Assembly (NCBI GenBank): GCA_020436935.1
Contig: JAGQWX010000034.1
Span: forward strand, 1 to 52,515
Length of the DNA: 52,515 nucleotides
DNA from: Saprospiraceae bacterium
Lineage (GTDB): Bacteria > Bacteroidota > Bacteroidia > Chitinophagales > Saprospiraceae
Direction of reading: 5' to 3'
In this document: positions 37,295-46,830 of the stretch, piece after piece
How positions within the stretch are numbered: the stretch's first letter is position 1
Layout: every line of letters begins with the position of its first letter
Position numbers and translations under genes: made by a program
Notes under the pieces: model-generated
Databases searched by the model: none
What the model was told of the DNA's origin: nothing
The model's input: the letters and a program-made list of their open reading frames with translations, nothing else

Positions 37295-39445
37295 CTAATT
37301 GCTTTTTACAAAAAATTTGGATTGAAGCATTTGATGTATTTCACGCACTTCTATGCGTTGATTTTCAAGCTCTTTTTTCAATCTTTCTACCTCCTTGCTC
37401 AACTCCTGCGTAGCACTCACGTTGAGCATGGCGATGGCGTCGTAGTCCACGATATGAAAATCATCGACCATCTTGCCATAAACAAAGAGCTTTTCCGGGG
37501 TATTATTGGATGACACTGTGAATGTATTTTTTTGGTCTGTTGACAACACTTTTACCAAGGTTTCTATGCCTTTTTCGTTGATGATGCGGACTTCATCGCC
37601 AGCTATTAGCTCGTGTTTTTTGGTGAGGGAAATGCTGATTTGGCCATCATTGACCTTTTCTATTTTTGAGGCTTGCTGCATGATATTGGGAATGACCGAT
37701 CTGGTCTTTGAAACTGCTTCGGGCATGACGGTTTCCAGTTGTTGGGCGATGACCTTGGTTTGCACTGCACTGCTTTTTGCGATGGTATCAATGTGGGTAT
37801 AGCGCGTGATGGTTATGCGATTGAGGCGATCCAGATCTTCGCGGCCGTTGCTTTGCCCAATGATGTTTTTGATGCGAGCGTCGGAGAAATTGAAACTTGA
37901 GGCAGAGATGAAAGCTTGGGTGGAACAAATGTTGCCTTCGGCGAGCAAGGTCGTTTCACCTGTCCAGTTGTTTCCGGATGCAATGCCGGAAACCGAATGA
38001 TTAAAGTATTTCATATTGGTAGGACTAGTTGTACGACTCATACCGATTATATGTAAAGGAGCTACAGGAGTATTTGTACCTATGCCAACGAAACCGGTAC
38101 TGCTATTGATGGCTATCCTTGAAGTTGCTCCAAAATTACTATCAGCCCGGATAAACAGATTTCCTCCTTTCACATCGATATATCCATTGTTGAAGGCATG
38201 ATGGAGTCTGATGCCATTCTTGCCTTGGCTTGTATTTCCACCTACATATACCGACCTCCCGGTTTTTAGAATGATATCTTCATCAATCACATTATAGTTA
38301 TAAATTTCCAGTGGGTCGAATTTCCAAAAATCATTTACAAAGCCTTCCGACTGGTTGTAACCTGTACCCACATAAGCTTTTCCATCAATTACAAAAGCAC
38401 TGGCAGCCCTTCTTGCAGACCCTTCGAAGTCAATTGTCTTAGACCAGGTGTCATTTAAAGGATGGTACTCCCAGAAATCTTTATTATATGCTGGAGAAAT
38501 TCCAAGACCAACAAAGCCAATATTTTCTGCTGAAAGGCCAACCGCTTGAATTCTCCTGCTTCCTGCGTAATCAGCTTTTTGCATCCAGGAATTACTTTGA
38601 GGGTCAAATTCATAGAAATCCTTGAAAAATTCATTGTTGGTTTCACCCAAGCCAACATATCCTTTGGCACCGATTGAAAAACCAATTGCAGAAGAGCGGC
38701 CAGAAATAAAGTTTGCTTTTTGCGTCCAGGTATCATTTGAAGGATCATATTCCCAGAAGTCATCAAGATCAGAATTGTAGTAACCCAAACCAACATATCC
38801 TTTATCACCAATGGCAAAGCCGACAGCTTCATACCTTGCCATTCTTCCGACGTCTGCTTTTTGAACCCAGGTGTTGGTTGTTGGATCGTATTCCCAGAAG
38901 TCTTTATATTTACTGCCCTCAATATAGCCTGTTCCAACATATCCTTTATTCCCAATGGCAAAGCCTATTGCTGATGTCCTATCGTTTCCGCCAAAGTCAG
39001 CTATTTGCGTCCAGGTATTGTTTGAAGGATCATACTCCCAGAAGTCTCTGAAAAATGAGCTCAAATTTGTGCCTGTTCCAAAATATCCTTTATTTCCGAT
39101 TGAAAAGGCTACGGCATTTTCCCTGGCAACTCCTGCAAAATTTGCTTTTTGAGACCATGCTCCGTTGATGATTTCAGGAGTAAAACCACAATTTTGAATC
39201 CAAATATTGTCTACAAAGGTATAAATACACTTATCCTCGATCCCCATGACCATCAAGCCCTGTGCTGGATTTGCAATCGCTTCCCGTTGTTCCTTCGTCA
39301 TTCTGGGCAAAAGCAAGCCTTTGATGGTGGAAGAAATGTCCAAAACGGCGGTGGTATCGGGTGTGGTAGTGCCTATGCCGACCGATTGACTGTATACCAA
39401 AATTTGACCAAGAAGTAATATGACGAGGCATGTATATTTTTTCAT
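37295..39445 (-). CDS. secreted Kelch-propeller protein with S74 chaperone domain, copy 2
   Basis: The 716 residues have the same architecture as copies 1 and 3: signal peptide (1-19, LVYSQ), SVGIGTTTP head, six blades, neck, the S74-like FSDARIKN near 520, and a C-terminal coiled coil ending SKFFVKSN. The tail from the neck onward is almost identical to the other copies. The propeller blades differ mainly in the loops between the GTG and DFWEYDP strands. The short gap to copy 1 repeats the gap before this gene nearly base for base, so the duplication unit included the intergenic spacer. Confidence 0.85.
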   Translation of the reverse strand: MKKYTCLVILLLGQILVYSQSVGIGTTTPDTTAVLDISSTIKGLLLPRMTKEQREAIANPAQGLMVMGIEDKCIYTFVDNIWIQNCGFTPEIINGAWSQKANFAGVARENAVAFSIGNKGYFGTGTNLSSFFRDFWEYDPSNNTWTQIADFGGNDRTSAIGFAIGNKGYVGTGYIEGSKYKDFWEYDPTTNTWVQKADVGRMARYEAVGFAIGDKGYVGLGYYNSDLDDFWEYDPSNDTWTQKANFISGRSSAIGFSIGAKGYVGLGETNNEFFKDFYEFDPQSNSWMQKADYAGSRRIQAVGLSAENIGFVGLGISPAYNKDFWEYHPLNDTWSKTIDFEGSARRAASAFVIDGKAYVGTGYNQSEGFVNDFWKFDPLEIYNYNVIDEDIILKTGRSVYVGGNTSQGKNGIRLHHAFNNGYIDVKGGNLFIRADSNFGATSRIAINSSTGFVGIGTNTPVAPLHIIGMSRTTSPTNMKYFNHSVSGIASGNNWTGETTLLAEGNICSTQAFISASSFNFSDARIKNIIGQSNGREDLDRLNRITITRYTHIDTIAKSSAVQTKVIAQQLETVMPEAVSKTRSVIPNIMQQASKIEKVNDGQISISLTKKHELIAGDEVRIINEKGIETLVKVLSTDQKNTFTVSSNNTPEKLFVYGKMVDDFHIVDYDAIAMLNVSATQELSKEVERLKKELENQRIEVREIHQMLQSKFFVKSN

Positions 39446-39453
39446 TTGACAGG

Positions 39454-41880
39454 CTAATTGTTTTTTACAAAATATTTGGATTCAATAATTTGAAGTCTTT
39501 GATTCATTTCCGCGCGTTGATGTTCAAGCGCTGATTTCAATTGCTCTATTTCCATTTTCATACTAAGTGTTTCATATTGCTGGACCTCTCTTTCTTTTAT
39601 TAGCTTATCCACCTCCTTGCTCAACTCCTGCGTGGCACTCACGTTGAGCATGGCGATGGCGTCATAGTCCACGATGTGAAAATCATCGACCATCTTGCCA
39701 TAAACAAAGAGCTTTTCAGGGGTATTATTGGATGCCACTTTGAATGTATTTTTTTGGTCTGTTGACAACACTTTTACCAAGGTTTCAATGCCTTTTTCGT
39801 TGATGATGCGGACTTCATCGCCAGCTTTTAGCTCGTGGTTTTTGGTAAGTGAAATGCTGATTTCGCCGTCGCTTAGCTTTTCTATTTTTAAGGCTTGCTG
39901 CATGATATTGGGAATGACCGATCTGGTCTTTGACACGGCTTCGGGCATGACCGTTTCCAGTTGTTGGGCGATGACCTTGGTATGCACCGCACTGCTTTTT
40001 GCTATGGTATCAATGTGGGTATAGCGTGTGATGGTTATGCGATTGAGGCGCTCCAGATCTTCGCGGCCGTTGCTTTGGCCAATGATGTTTTTGATGCGGG
40101 CGTCGGAGAAGTTGAAACTCGCACTTGAGATGAAAGCTTGGGTCGAATAAATGTTGCCTTCGGCGAGTATGGTCGTTTCACCAATCCAGTTGTTTCCGGA
40201 TGTAATGCCGGAAACCGAATGATTAAAGTATTTCATATTGGTAGGACTAGAAGTATTGCTCATGCCGGTAATATGTAAAGGAGCTACAGGAGTATTTGTA
40301 CCTATGCCCACGAAACCGTTAACCCCATTGATGGCTATCCTTGAAGTTGCTCCCAAATTGAAATCAGCCCGGATAAACAGATTCCCTCCTTTCACATCGA
40401 TATATCCATTGTCTAAGGCATGATGAAACCTGATGCCATTCTTCCCTTGGCTTGTATTTCCACCGACATATACCGACCTCCCGGTTTTTAGAATGATATC
40501 TTCATCAATCACATTATAGTTGTAAATATCCTGAGGGTCGAATTTCCAAAAATCATTCAAATAGCCCGACGGGCTGTTACTGTAACCTGTACCCACATAA
40601 ACTTTTCCATCAATTGCAAAAGCACTGGCAGATGACCTTGCAGACCCTTCGAAGTCTGTTTTTTGTGACCAGGTATCGTTTAATGGATTGTACTCCCAGA
40701 AATCTTTATTATATACTCCCCCAAAGTTTCCCAGACCTACCAATCCTATATTTTCCGTTGAGAGGCCAACTGCCCTTGTTCTCAAACCTCCTCCAAAATC
40801 AGCTTTTTGAGTCCAGGAATTACTTTGAGGTTCAAATTGATAGAAATCCTTGAAAAATTGGCCTGAGGCGAAACCCAAGCCAACATATCCTTTGGCTCCG
40901 ATTGAAAAACCAATTGTTCCTATGCGGCCACCAACAAAGTTTGCTTTTTGCGTCCATGTATCATTTGAAGGATCATATTCCCAGAAGTCATCAAGTTCCG
41001 AGATGTTGTAACCCAAACCAACATATCCTTTATCTCCAATGGCAAAGCCGACAGCTTCATACCTTTCCATTCCCCCTACATCAGCTTTTTGTGTCCAGGT
41101 ATTGATGTTTGGATCGTATTCCCAGAAGTCTTTATATTTAATACCCTGATTATAGCCTGTTCCAACATATCCTTTATTCCCAATGGCAAAGCCTATTGTT
41201 AATGTCCTATTGTTTCCGCCAAAGTCAGCTTTTTGCGTCCATGTATCATTTGAAGCATCGTATTCCCAAAAGTCTGTGAAGTAGATTGAATTTCCATTTC
41301 CAGTTCCCATGTATCCTTTATTTCCGATTGAAAAGGCTGCAGCATTTTGCCTTGCAACTGCAAAATTTGCTTTTTGAGACCATGCTCCGTGTATGATTTC
41401 AGGAGCAAAACCGCAATTCTGAACCCAAATGTTGTCAACATGCGTATAAATACACTTATCCTCGAGCCCCATAACCATCAAGCCTTGTGCGGGATCTGCA
41501 ATTGCTTCCCGCTGTTCTTTGGTCATTCTGGGCAAAAGCAAGCCTTTGTTGGTGGAAGAAATGTCCAAAACGGCGGTGGTATCGGGTGTCGTGGTGCCTA
41601 TGCCTACTGATTGGGCATATATACTTATCGGAAATAGATTTGCCCACATAATCATTGTCAAAAATGCAAATATCTTCGTTTGAAAGCCTCGCCGGAGGTA
41701 CCACTCCGGCTGTGTTTTCTGCCTCGATCTTTGCATTTTTGCCTTCATGTTTAAAATGGACCATCCATTTTCCGATAAGTATGTGTGTAGCCATGGCATC
41801 ATCGCAAAAGCAAATAACATCAGTACGCAATAAGGCGCTGATCCAGGCTTGATAATTGTATTTTTATGAGTTGAACACAT
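39454..41880 (-). CDS. secreted Kelch-propeller protein with S74 chaperone domain, copy 3, N-terminally extended
   Basis: The 808-residue protein has six blades, a neck, FSDARIKN near 592, and an enlarged C-terminal coiled coil (about 730-800, KEREVQQYETLSMKMEIEQLKSALEHQRAE). Unlike its siblings it has about 90 residues before SVGIGTTTP. These include a hydrophobic segment near 19-36 and a second one (FLTMIMWANLFPISIYAQ) that is the true export signal. Met44 or Met48 are alternative starts. The ATG at 41880 lies 9 bases after the LytTR stop, which favours translation as part of that operon. It is the promoter-proximal copy and probably the parental one. Confidence 0.82.
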   Translation of the reverse strand: MCSTHKNTIIKPGSAPYCVLMLFAFAMMPWLHTYLSENGWSILNMKAKMQRSRQKTQPEWYLRRGFQTKIFAFLTMIMWANLFPISIYAQSVGIGTTTPDTTAVLDISSTNKGLLLPRMTKEQREAIADPAQGLMVMGLEDKCIYTHVDNIWVQNCGFAPEIIHGAWSQKANFAVARQNAAAFSIGNKGYMGTGNGNSIYFTDFWEYDASNDTWTQKADFGGNNRTLTIGFAIGNKGYVGTGYNQGIKYKDFWEYDPNINTWTQKADVGGMERYEAVGFAIGDKGYVGLGYNISELDDFWEYDPSNDTWTQKANFVGGRIGTIGFSIGAKGYVGLGFASGQFFKDFYQFEPQSNSWTQKADFGGGLRTRAVGLSTENIGLVGLGNFGGVYNKDFWEYNPLNDTWSQKTDFEGSARSSASAFAIDGKVYVGTGYSNSPSGYLNDFWKFDPQDIYNYNVIDEDIILKTGRSVYVGGNTSQGKNGIRFHHALDNGYIDVKGGNLFIRADFNLGATSRIAINGVNGFVGIGTNTPVAPLHITGMSNTSSPTNMKYFNHSVSGITSGNNWIGETTILAEGNIYSTQAFISSASFNFSDARIKNIIGQSNGREDLERLNRITITRYTHIDTIAKSSAVHTKVIAQQLETVMPEAVSKTRSVIPNIMQQALKIEKLSDGEISISLTKNHELKAGDEVRIINEKGIETLVKVLSTDQKNTFKVASNNTPEKLFVYGKMVDDFHIVDYDAIAMLNVSATQELSKEVDKLIKEREVQQYETLSMKMEIEQLKSALEHQRAEMNQRLQIIESKYFVKNN

Positions 41881-41889
41881 ATATGGTTT

Positions 41890-42192
41890 TTATTGAATTT
41901 TTTGTAAACTCCTCATTTTGAAAGACCTTGCAATGCTCGCGGATAGGTCATTTTCAAGAAATATCTCTTTGGCACTGCGGTCTATCTTTCTGATGAAATT
42001 TTTATTGATGAGGTAGGAGCGGTGTATCCTGATGAAGTCTTTGCCCTCAAAACAAGACTGCCAGTGTTTCAGTGTTTTGGATGTAAAGAGCCTGCGTCCA
42101 TTGGCGAAATGGATAAAGGAATAGTTGCTCTCTGCTTTGACCATGATGATTTCTGACGCATAGCCGGTTTTTTTAGAAGGAGATAAAGTCAT
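41890..42192 (-). CDS. stand-alone LytTR DNA-binding protein
   Basis: The 100-residue protein is little more than a LytTR domain: IIMVKAESNYSFIHFANGRRLFTSKTLKHWQSCF and FIRIHRSYLINKNFIRKIDRS (about 51-71). There is no receiver domain and no TM helix, so its activity must be controlled by level, by partner or by an unseen ligand. It sits between the DUF4907 gene and the Kelch copies. Three 21-bp repeats upstream of the gene cluster resemble LytTR half-sites, so autoregulation of the operon is plausible. Confidence 0.9.
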   Translation of the reverse strand: MTLSPSKKTGYASEIIMVKAESNYSFIHFANGRRLFTSKTLKHWQSCFEGKDFIRIHRSYLINKNFIRKIDRSAKEIFLENDLSASIARSFKMRSLQKIQ

Positions 42193-42252
42193 GATTCGTT
42201 TATTTTTTGGATAAATTAATGTCTATCGGGCCATTCACTTTTTGTTTGAAAT

Positions 42253-42663
42253 TCATGGTAATTTTATGGCCAATTGCCTGAGTTCCTCTGTACTGATGGT
42301 GGGTGGCACATAGCCTGCTCTTATTTTGCTGATGGCGAAGGCAGCAGTGCGTTCTGCTTCTTCTTTTGTTGAAAAGCCTTTTTTTCCTGCCACAGCCGGA
42401 ATGCTTCTTTGATCGATGACCATTTGCCCGTCCACGAAAATGTAGTAACCATAGCCTTCATCCTGACTAAAGGCAATCATGGAGGTGATTACCGCACGGT
42501 CCATTTTTTTGGCCATTTCCATTCTCTGTTCCTCAAATGCAAGTTTCAAAGAGTCGGTGTTTTCTGTCGAGATCTCTTTGGTTATAGTTTGTTGGGCAAG
42601 TACCATTTTGGGAATCAAAAAAGTCATGATGACTATGATTCGGATAGAAGTTTTAATACGCAT
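42253..42663 (-). CDS. DUF4907 family secreted protein
   Basis: The 136-residue protein (from ATG 42663) has a signal peptide MRIKTSIRIIVIMTFLIPKMVLAQ. The C-terminal part follows DUF4907: GYGYYIFVDGQMVIDQRSIPAVAGKKGFSTKEEAERTAAFAISKIRAG..PPTI. An upstream ATG at 42681 would add six residues (MQNFDA) to the n-region. A near -7 motif (TACCTTTT) just before it would place the transcript start close to 42681, which favours 42663. The family is uncharacterised and periplasmic or surface-exposed. It lies 60 bases upstream of the LytTR gene on the same strand. Confidence 0.8.
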   Translation of the reverse strand: MRIKTSIRIIVIMTFLIPKMVLAQQTITKEISTENTDSLKLAFEEQRMEMAKKMDRAVITSMIAFSQDEGYGYYIFVDGQMVIDQRSIPAVAGKKGFSTKEEAERTAAFAISKIRAGYVPPTISTEELRQLAIKLP

Positions 42664-42817
42664 GGCATCAAAATTTTGCATGTTTTAAAAGGTAAAAAAC
42701 CATTCTAATTTTAGATTGCTATTGAGCACATGCAAGCGTCAGTTTTTGCTCATAGCGCCTGTGCCAATAAACTTTAACCAAAGTTGCACATAAGCTTAGG
42801 CTGCAAGCAAAATCATA

Positions 42818-42880
42818 GGGTTGAAAAAACGGCCATTTGGGTTGAAAAAACGGCCATTTGGGTTGAAAAAACGGCCATAT
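42818..42880. promoter_or_regulatory. three direct 21-bp repeats, putative LytTR operator
   Basis: Three contiguous units start at 42818, 42839 and 42860, each containing GTTGAAAAAACGGCCAT. The first two are identical and the third differs only at the second-to-last base (TTT to TAT). On the minus strand each unit carries GGCCGTTTTTTC. The published LytTR site is a pair of 9-base direct repeats, (T/A)(A/C)(C/A)GTTN(A/G)(T/G), 12 bases apart. That is a 21-base period, and GCCGTTTTT agrees at 7 of 9 positions. The block lies upstream of the DUF4907-LytTR-Kelch cluster. Confidence 0.7.
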
Positions 42881-42915
42881 CTTGATAATTTATTGATATT
42901 TAATCGGTTATGAAT

Positions 42916-45900
42916 TTACAGCGCGTAACCGAATCGCTCCTGGAAAAGCCTGGACATGTATTTGTGGTCGGTATAGCCTACAGCATTTGCAAGCTCTTTG
43001 AGCGTTTTTTCACGGCCTTCTTGTCTGAGCTCCCTCAGTAAATTCATCTGCACTTCAGTGATGAAATTCTTGGGCGTCATACCTATTTCCCTTTGCAAAA
43101 ATCTGCGTAAGTTGCGCTCGCTCATTTGTAGGTGTTCGGCCAGTGTTTCTACGCTGAAGGTAGGGTCTGTCAGATTTGTACGAACAAAGTTTGTGAGCTT
43201 CTCATAGGTTACATGCTCATCATTGACCTCCCCCTCAATTTCATCTTCGACACTTACGGCAGATCTTCGAACTTCATAATTCAGCAGCAGTCTACGCATA
43301 CGCAACAGTAACTCCTTTTTTGAAAATGGCTTGGTGATGTAATCGTCAACGCCAAGTCTGAGCGCAGAAAATTTAGACAGCTCATTGTGTTTTGCTGTGA
43401 GAAAAATGAATGGTAATCTTTTCAGCCTTTCATCTCCTTTAATGTGGTACAACAAGGCCATGCCGTCCATTTCAGGCATCATAATGTCTGAGACGATGAT
43501 GTCGATGTCCTCCGTTTTTTCTAAGACCTCTAGCGCTTCCTTCCCATTGCTTGCTTTTACCAGCTGGTAATGCTCTTTCAGGATCATGCCCAAAAAGGTC
43601 GAAAGATCAGCATTATCCTCCACAATCAAGGCTTTGGCTTTTTTGGTTTGCTCGCCGGTAAAAGTCTCGTAAGGCTGTTCAAGGGTTTCAAAAACTTTTT
43701 CGACTTGAGCAACGGGTACTTTTACGGTAAAATGAGTTCCAAGGTTTTTACCGGAAAGCAGTGCAATCTTACCCCCCATGAGGTCTACATATTCTTTGAC
43801 GATAGACAAGCCAATACCCGATCCACCTGCTGCACTTGCCTGCTCAATCTGGTAAAACTTTTCATAAATTCTTGTCTGGTGTTCTTCCGGAATTCCCGGT
43901 CCGTTATCCTTGATTTCCAGCATCAGCTCATTTGTTGAATACCCGACATCAATCGTGATAATCGACCCACGAGGGCAATATTTCAAACTATTGGCAATGA
44001 GATTTTGCAGGACTTTGCCCATTTTTTTTTCATCAAACAGCAAGACAGTAGTATTTAAGTCCGGACTGCTGACCCTCAAAGTCATTTCCTTTCTTTCGGC
44101 CTCTAATCTGAAGATTTCTACATTGTTGTTTACAAAGTCTTCAATCAAAACCGGCTGATTGTGGACACCCACCTTGCCGTGTTCAAGTCTGTTCAGCTCA
44201 AGCATTTCTTCTACTCTTGCAGAGAGGTGGCCTACGTTTCTGTCGATCATTTGGATGTAAGCATTGGCCTCGGCATCCTCTTGCATTTTACTATCTTTCA
44301 AAACATCCAGCGGGCCCGCAATCAGGGTCAATGGTGTTTTTAATTCATGAGATATATTGTTGTAGAATTGAGTCTTTAATTTATCGAGCTTTGTCAATTC
44401 CTCTGCTTGCTGCTCGATGGTCTCCTTATCCCTCTTCAATTCAAGGGTGCGTTTGTCGACTTCCAGCTCAAGGCGTTCATTTTCAAGTTTTAAATGCCTC
44501 CTCCACCAAAGGAATATGGCAGTGACCGCGCTTAGAAACAGTAAGCTAAACCACCAGCTTTTGTAAAAATAGTCATCGACATGTAAGTTAATTTTTACAA
44601 TATTTGATTCTGTTGTTGTCAGCCCTGTTCTGGCTTTTGCCAACAGTTGATAGGACCCACTTTGAAGATTAATCAAGGAAATATCAGCGTTGTTGCTGTT
44701 GTTGAGCCAAACGGTGCTTTCATTTTCGACCTTGCCAGCAGGTATAATGGCGTAATGGTAAGTCAATTTATCGTCTCTGACCAGCCCGGGGGCAAGGCTT
44801 ATGGTGAGGTTCCTATGATAGGCGTCTAAAGAAATGGAGTATTCTGTGGTCCTGAGGAAATCGAGTGTATCCGTTTTTTCAAGTGCTTTATTGTAATATT
44901 TCAAGGACGAAAGCACAAGTTGCAGGGCGGGTTTATGCAGCGCTACCTTGTTTACATCAATGATGTTGAGTCCTCTTACGGTGCCGATAAACATTCGATT
45001 GTAGACCTTGTCGTAAAAGCCTGAGAGTCGATTGCATTCTACATGGCTCAATAACTTATCATCAATTTTAGACAGTTCCCCAGTATTCAAAGCATAAACA
45101 AAAACACCACTGAAAGTCCCTAGCCAAAACCTATTGCTGTCATCTTTGGTTATGCTTACCAATGGTGCGCCTGTATTTGCCAACTCAATTATTTCATATG
45201 CTTTTGATTTTTTTTCCAGGCGATAAAGTTTGCCGCTGATGCCGCCAAAATACCACAAGTCATCACTGTCCCGTGCCAGGCTCATCACAGTTTCTCCTGT
45301 GAATATAGGTTTTCGGACCTTTTGTAAAGCATCGTATTCATACAAACCGTTTTTACAAGCTATATAGACACTATTTTTACCACTTGCCAACATATGGTGG
45401 GTGTCGTCAAAAGCTTTATCTACAAAATCATCCATTTTCCAAGTGTTTACATCAGCGGTTTTCATACCTAAATCAGCTGAAATTAGGACTAAAGAATCAT
45501 GGAGCATTATAGCTTCTGTCACAATAGCCTGGACATTAAAAGTCTCAATTTTGCCTGGCTTGATTTTGTAAAATTCCGCTTCGCTGCTGGTGAGCGAGGC
45601 ACCATCTTTTGTCCATTCAAAAAGCCTTGGAAAAAAATCACGGCGTTCTAATTTAAAGTCAAGTTTTTGCTTATAGTCGGAAGAGTAAATTCCTCCATTT
45701 TCGGTGGCAACATAAAGCTTGTTGCCAACCTGACGTATTTTCCGAAGACTAGCGGTGATAAATTCATGTTCGACAAAAGCACCTTTAAGCTGTACTTCAA
45801 AAAAATCACTGCTACTCACTATCCAGAATGCTTCCAGGAAATTTTTACCCACTACATTCCGGATGTTGGGAATTTCCAGTTTTAAATCCGATAAATCAAA

Positions 45901-46830
45901 AATGCTTTCATCTTTGGTCACAAGAAAGAGGTGTTGCAAGCGGTATGGGTAGTCGTAAACATAAAGGGTATTTCCAAAATCATCGGCTTTTATTATTCTA
46001 ATAAGATTAGGTATAAAAAGTTGTTTAAAAGGGTTTTGTTGCACTTTGTTATTTCCGTCTATTATGAATGGTTTATCCATATGACTCATGACTTCAAAGC
46101 CCCTGGGTGTCCTGCCTGCAGTAAAAAAATTATAATCATTATCGGTAAGGTCAATCTTTTGCATGAGTGTACCCTTTAAATCCAGGCGAGAAATAGCACT
46201 AAAAGTGCATGCCCAGACGCCATCATCATCTACATCAATGCTACCATAAGCTGCCATATAAGGCGAAGTAAAAAGCTTAGAAAATTGCCCGTCTTTAAAT
46301 CTATACAAGCTTACAGGACCTTTTAGCTCACCCGCAACAAAATAAAATGCGTCTTTGAAAATATTACCATAAAAGACTCGCCCTGTCACTAAATCAGGCA
46401 AGGTTATTTTAGAAAGCCTTATTTGATTTATATCAAAAATAAATAACTTCCTTTCATTTTCTGGCTGATAGATAATTTCTGATTTGTTCAATAAATGACC
46501 AAAGTAATTGCGGTCTATGGACCATCCATCCTGGGCATCGAAGGTGTAGTTTTTGAAACGAACTCCATCAAAACACACCATTTTCAAGCGACTGTCTCCT
46601 TTGAATATTGTTTGATTGCCTCCCAGTAACCAAATGAAGCCGGCGCTGTCGCGTACCATGCTTTTTAAGTTTGGTAGGTTCAGACCGTTTTCAGCACTAT
46701 ATTGTTTGATACTCCAGGTAATGGATTCCTGACCATAGCCTGAGCTGGTTGAGATAAGTAAGAAGTAAAGCAATATGCAATACTTTATTGTGTATGGTAT
46801 TTTTGTTGTTTGGATGTCAATCACATGCAA
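42916..46830 (-). CDS. hybrid two-component sensor/regulator (propeller, HisKA, REC, AraC)
   Basis: The 1304-residue one-protein signalling system sits in the inner membrane. It has a signal peptide (to about 35), a large periplasmic sensor of degenerate propeller repeats (about 40-670), and a Y_Y_Y-like domain (about 675-750, YHYAIIPAG..W..). A TM helix lies near 755-775. HisKA follows with phospho-His about 828 (FYNNISHELKTPLTL), then HATPase (DNGPGIPEEH, GSGIGLSIVKEY). REC carries Asp about 1110 (VSDIMMPEMDG), and an AraC HTH occupies about 1205-1304. No ATG begins the frame: TTG 46830 and GTG 46824 are the candidates. It lies just upstream of the DUF4907-LytTR-Kelch cluster, its likely target. 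Confidence 0.92.
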   Translation of the reverse strand: MHVIDIQTTKIPYTIKYCILLYFLLISTSSGYGQESITWSIKQYSAENGLNLPNLKSMVRDSAGFIWLLGGNQTIFKGDSRLKMVCFDGVRFKNYTFDAQDGWSIDRNYFGHLLNKSEIIYQPENERKLFIFDINQIRLSKITLPDLVTGRVFYGNIFKDAFYFVAGELKGPVSLYRFKDGQFSKLFTSPYMAAYGSIDVDDDGVWACTFSAISRLDLKGTLMQKIDLTDNDYNFFTAGRTPRGFEVMSHMDKPFIIDGNNKVQQNPFKQLFIPNLIRIIKADDFGNTLYVYDYPYRLQHLFLVTKDESIFDLSDLKLEIPNIRNVVGKNFLEAFWIVSSSDFFEVQLKGAFVEHEFITASLRKIRQVGNKLYVATENGGIYSSDYKQKLDFKLERRDFFPRLFEWTKDGASLTSSEAEFYKIKPGKIETFNVQAIVTEAIMLHDSLVLISADLGMKTADVNTWKMDDFVDKAFDDTHHMLASGKNSVYIACKNGLYEYDALQKVRKPIFTGETVMSLARDSDDLWYFGGISGKLYRLEKKSKAYEIIELANTGAPLVSITKDDSNRFWLGTFSGVFVYALNTGELSKIDDKLLSHVECNRLSGFYDKVYNRMFIGTVRGLNIIDVNKVALHKPALQLVLSSLKYYNKALEKTDTLDFLRTTEYSISLDAYHRNLTISLAPGLVRDDKLTYHYAIIPAGKVENESTVWLNNSNNADISLINLQSGSYQLLAKARTGLTTTESNIVKINLHVDDYFYKSWWFSLLFLSAVTAIFLWWRRHLKLENERLELEVDKRTLELKRDKETIEQQAEELTKLDKLKTQFYNNISHELKTPLTLIAGPLDVLKDSKMQEDAEANAYIQMIDRNVGHLSARVEEMLELNRLEHGKVGVHNQPVLIEDFVNNNVEIFRLEAERKEMTLRVSSPDLNTTVLLFDEKKMGKVLQNLIANSLKYCPRGSIITIDVGYSTNELMLEIKDNGPGIPEEHQTRIYEKFYQIEQASAAGGSGIGLSIVKEYVDLMGGKIALLSGKNLGTHFTVKVPVAQVEKVFETLEQPYETFTGEQTKKAKALIVEDNADLSTFLGMILKEHYQLVKASNGKEALEVLEKTEDIDIIVSDIMMPEMDGMALLYHIKGDERLKRLPFIFLTAKHNELSKFSALRLGVDDYITKPFSKKELLLRMRRLLLNYEVRRSAVSVEDEIEGEVNDEHVTYEKLTNFVRTNLTDPTFSVETLAEHLQMSERNLRRFLQREIGMTPKNFITEVQMNLLRELRQEGREKTLKELANAVGYTDHKYMSRLFQERFGYAL

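Noticed and set aside
38455-38961. A 168-codon minus-strand reading frame with repeated MPLGIKDML-type segments
   Set aside because: It is a frame-shifted reading of the Kelch blades of copy 2; the repetition comes from the real gene.
35109-41880. Prophage tail-fibre genes, because of the S74 domain
   Set aside because: No other phage genes are nearby, all three copies have signal peptides, and a LytTR regulator precedes them.
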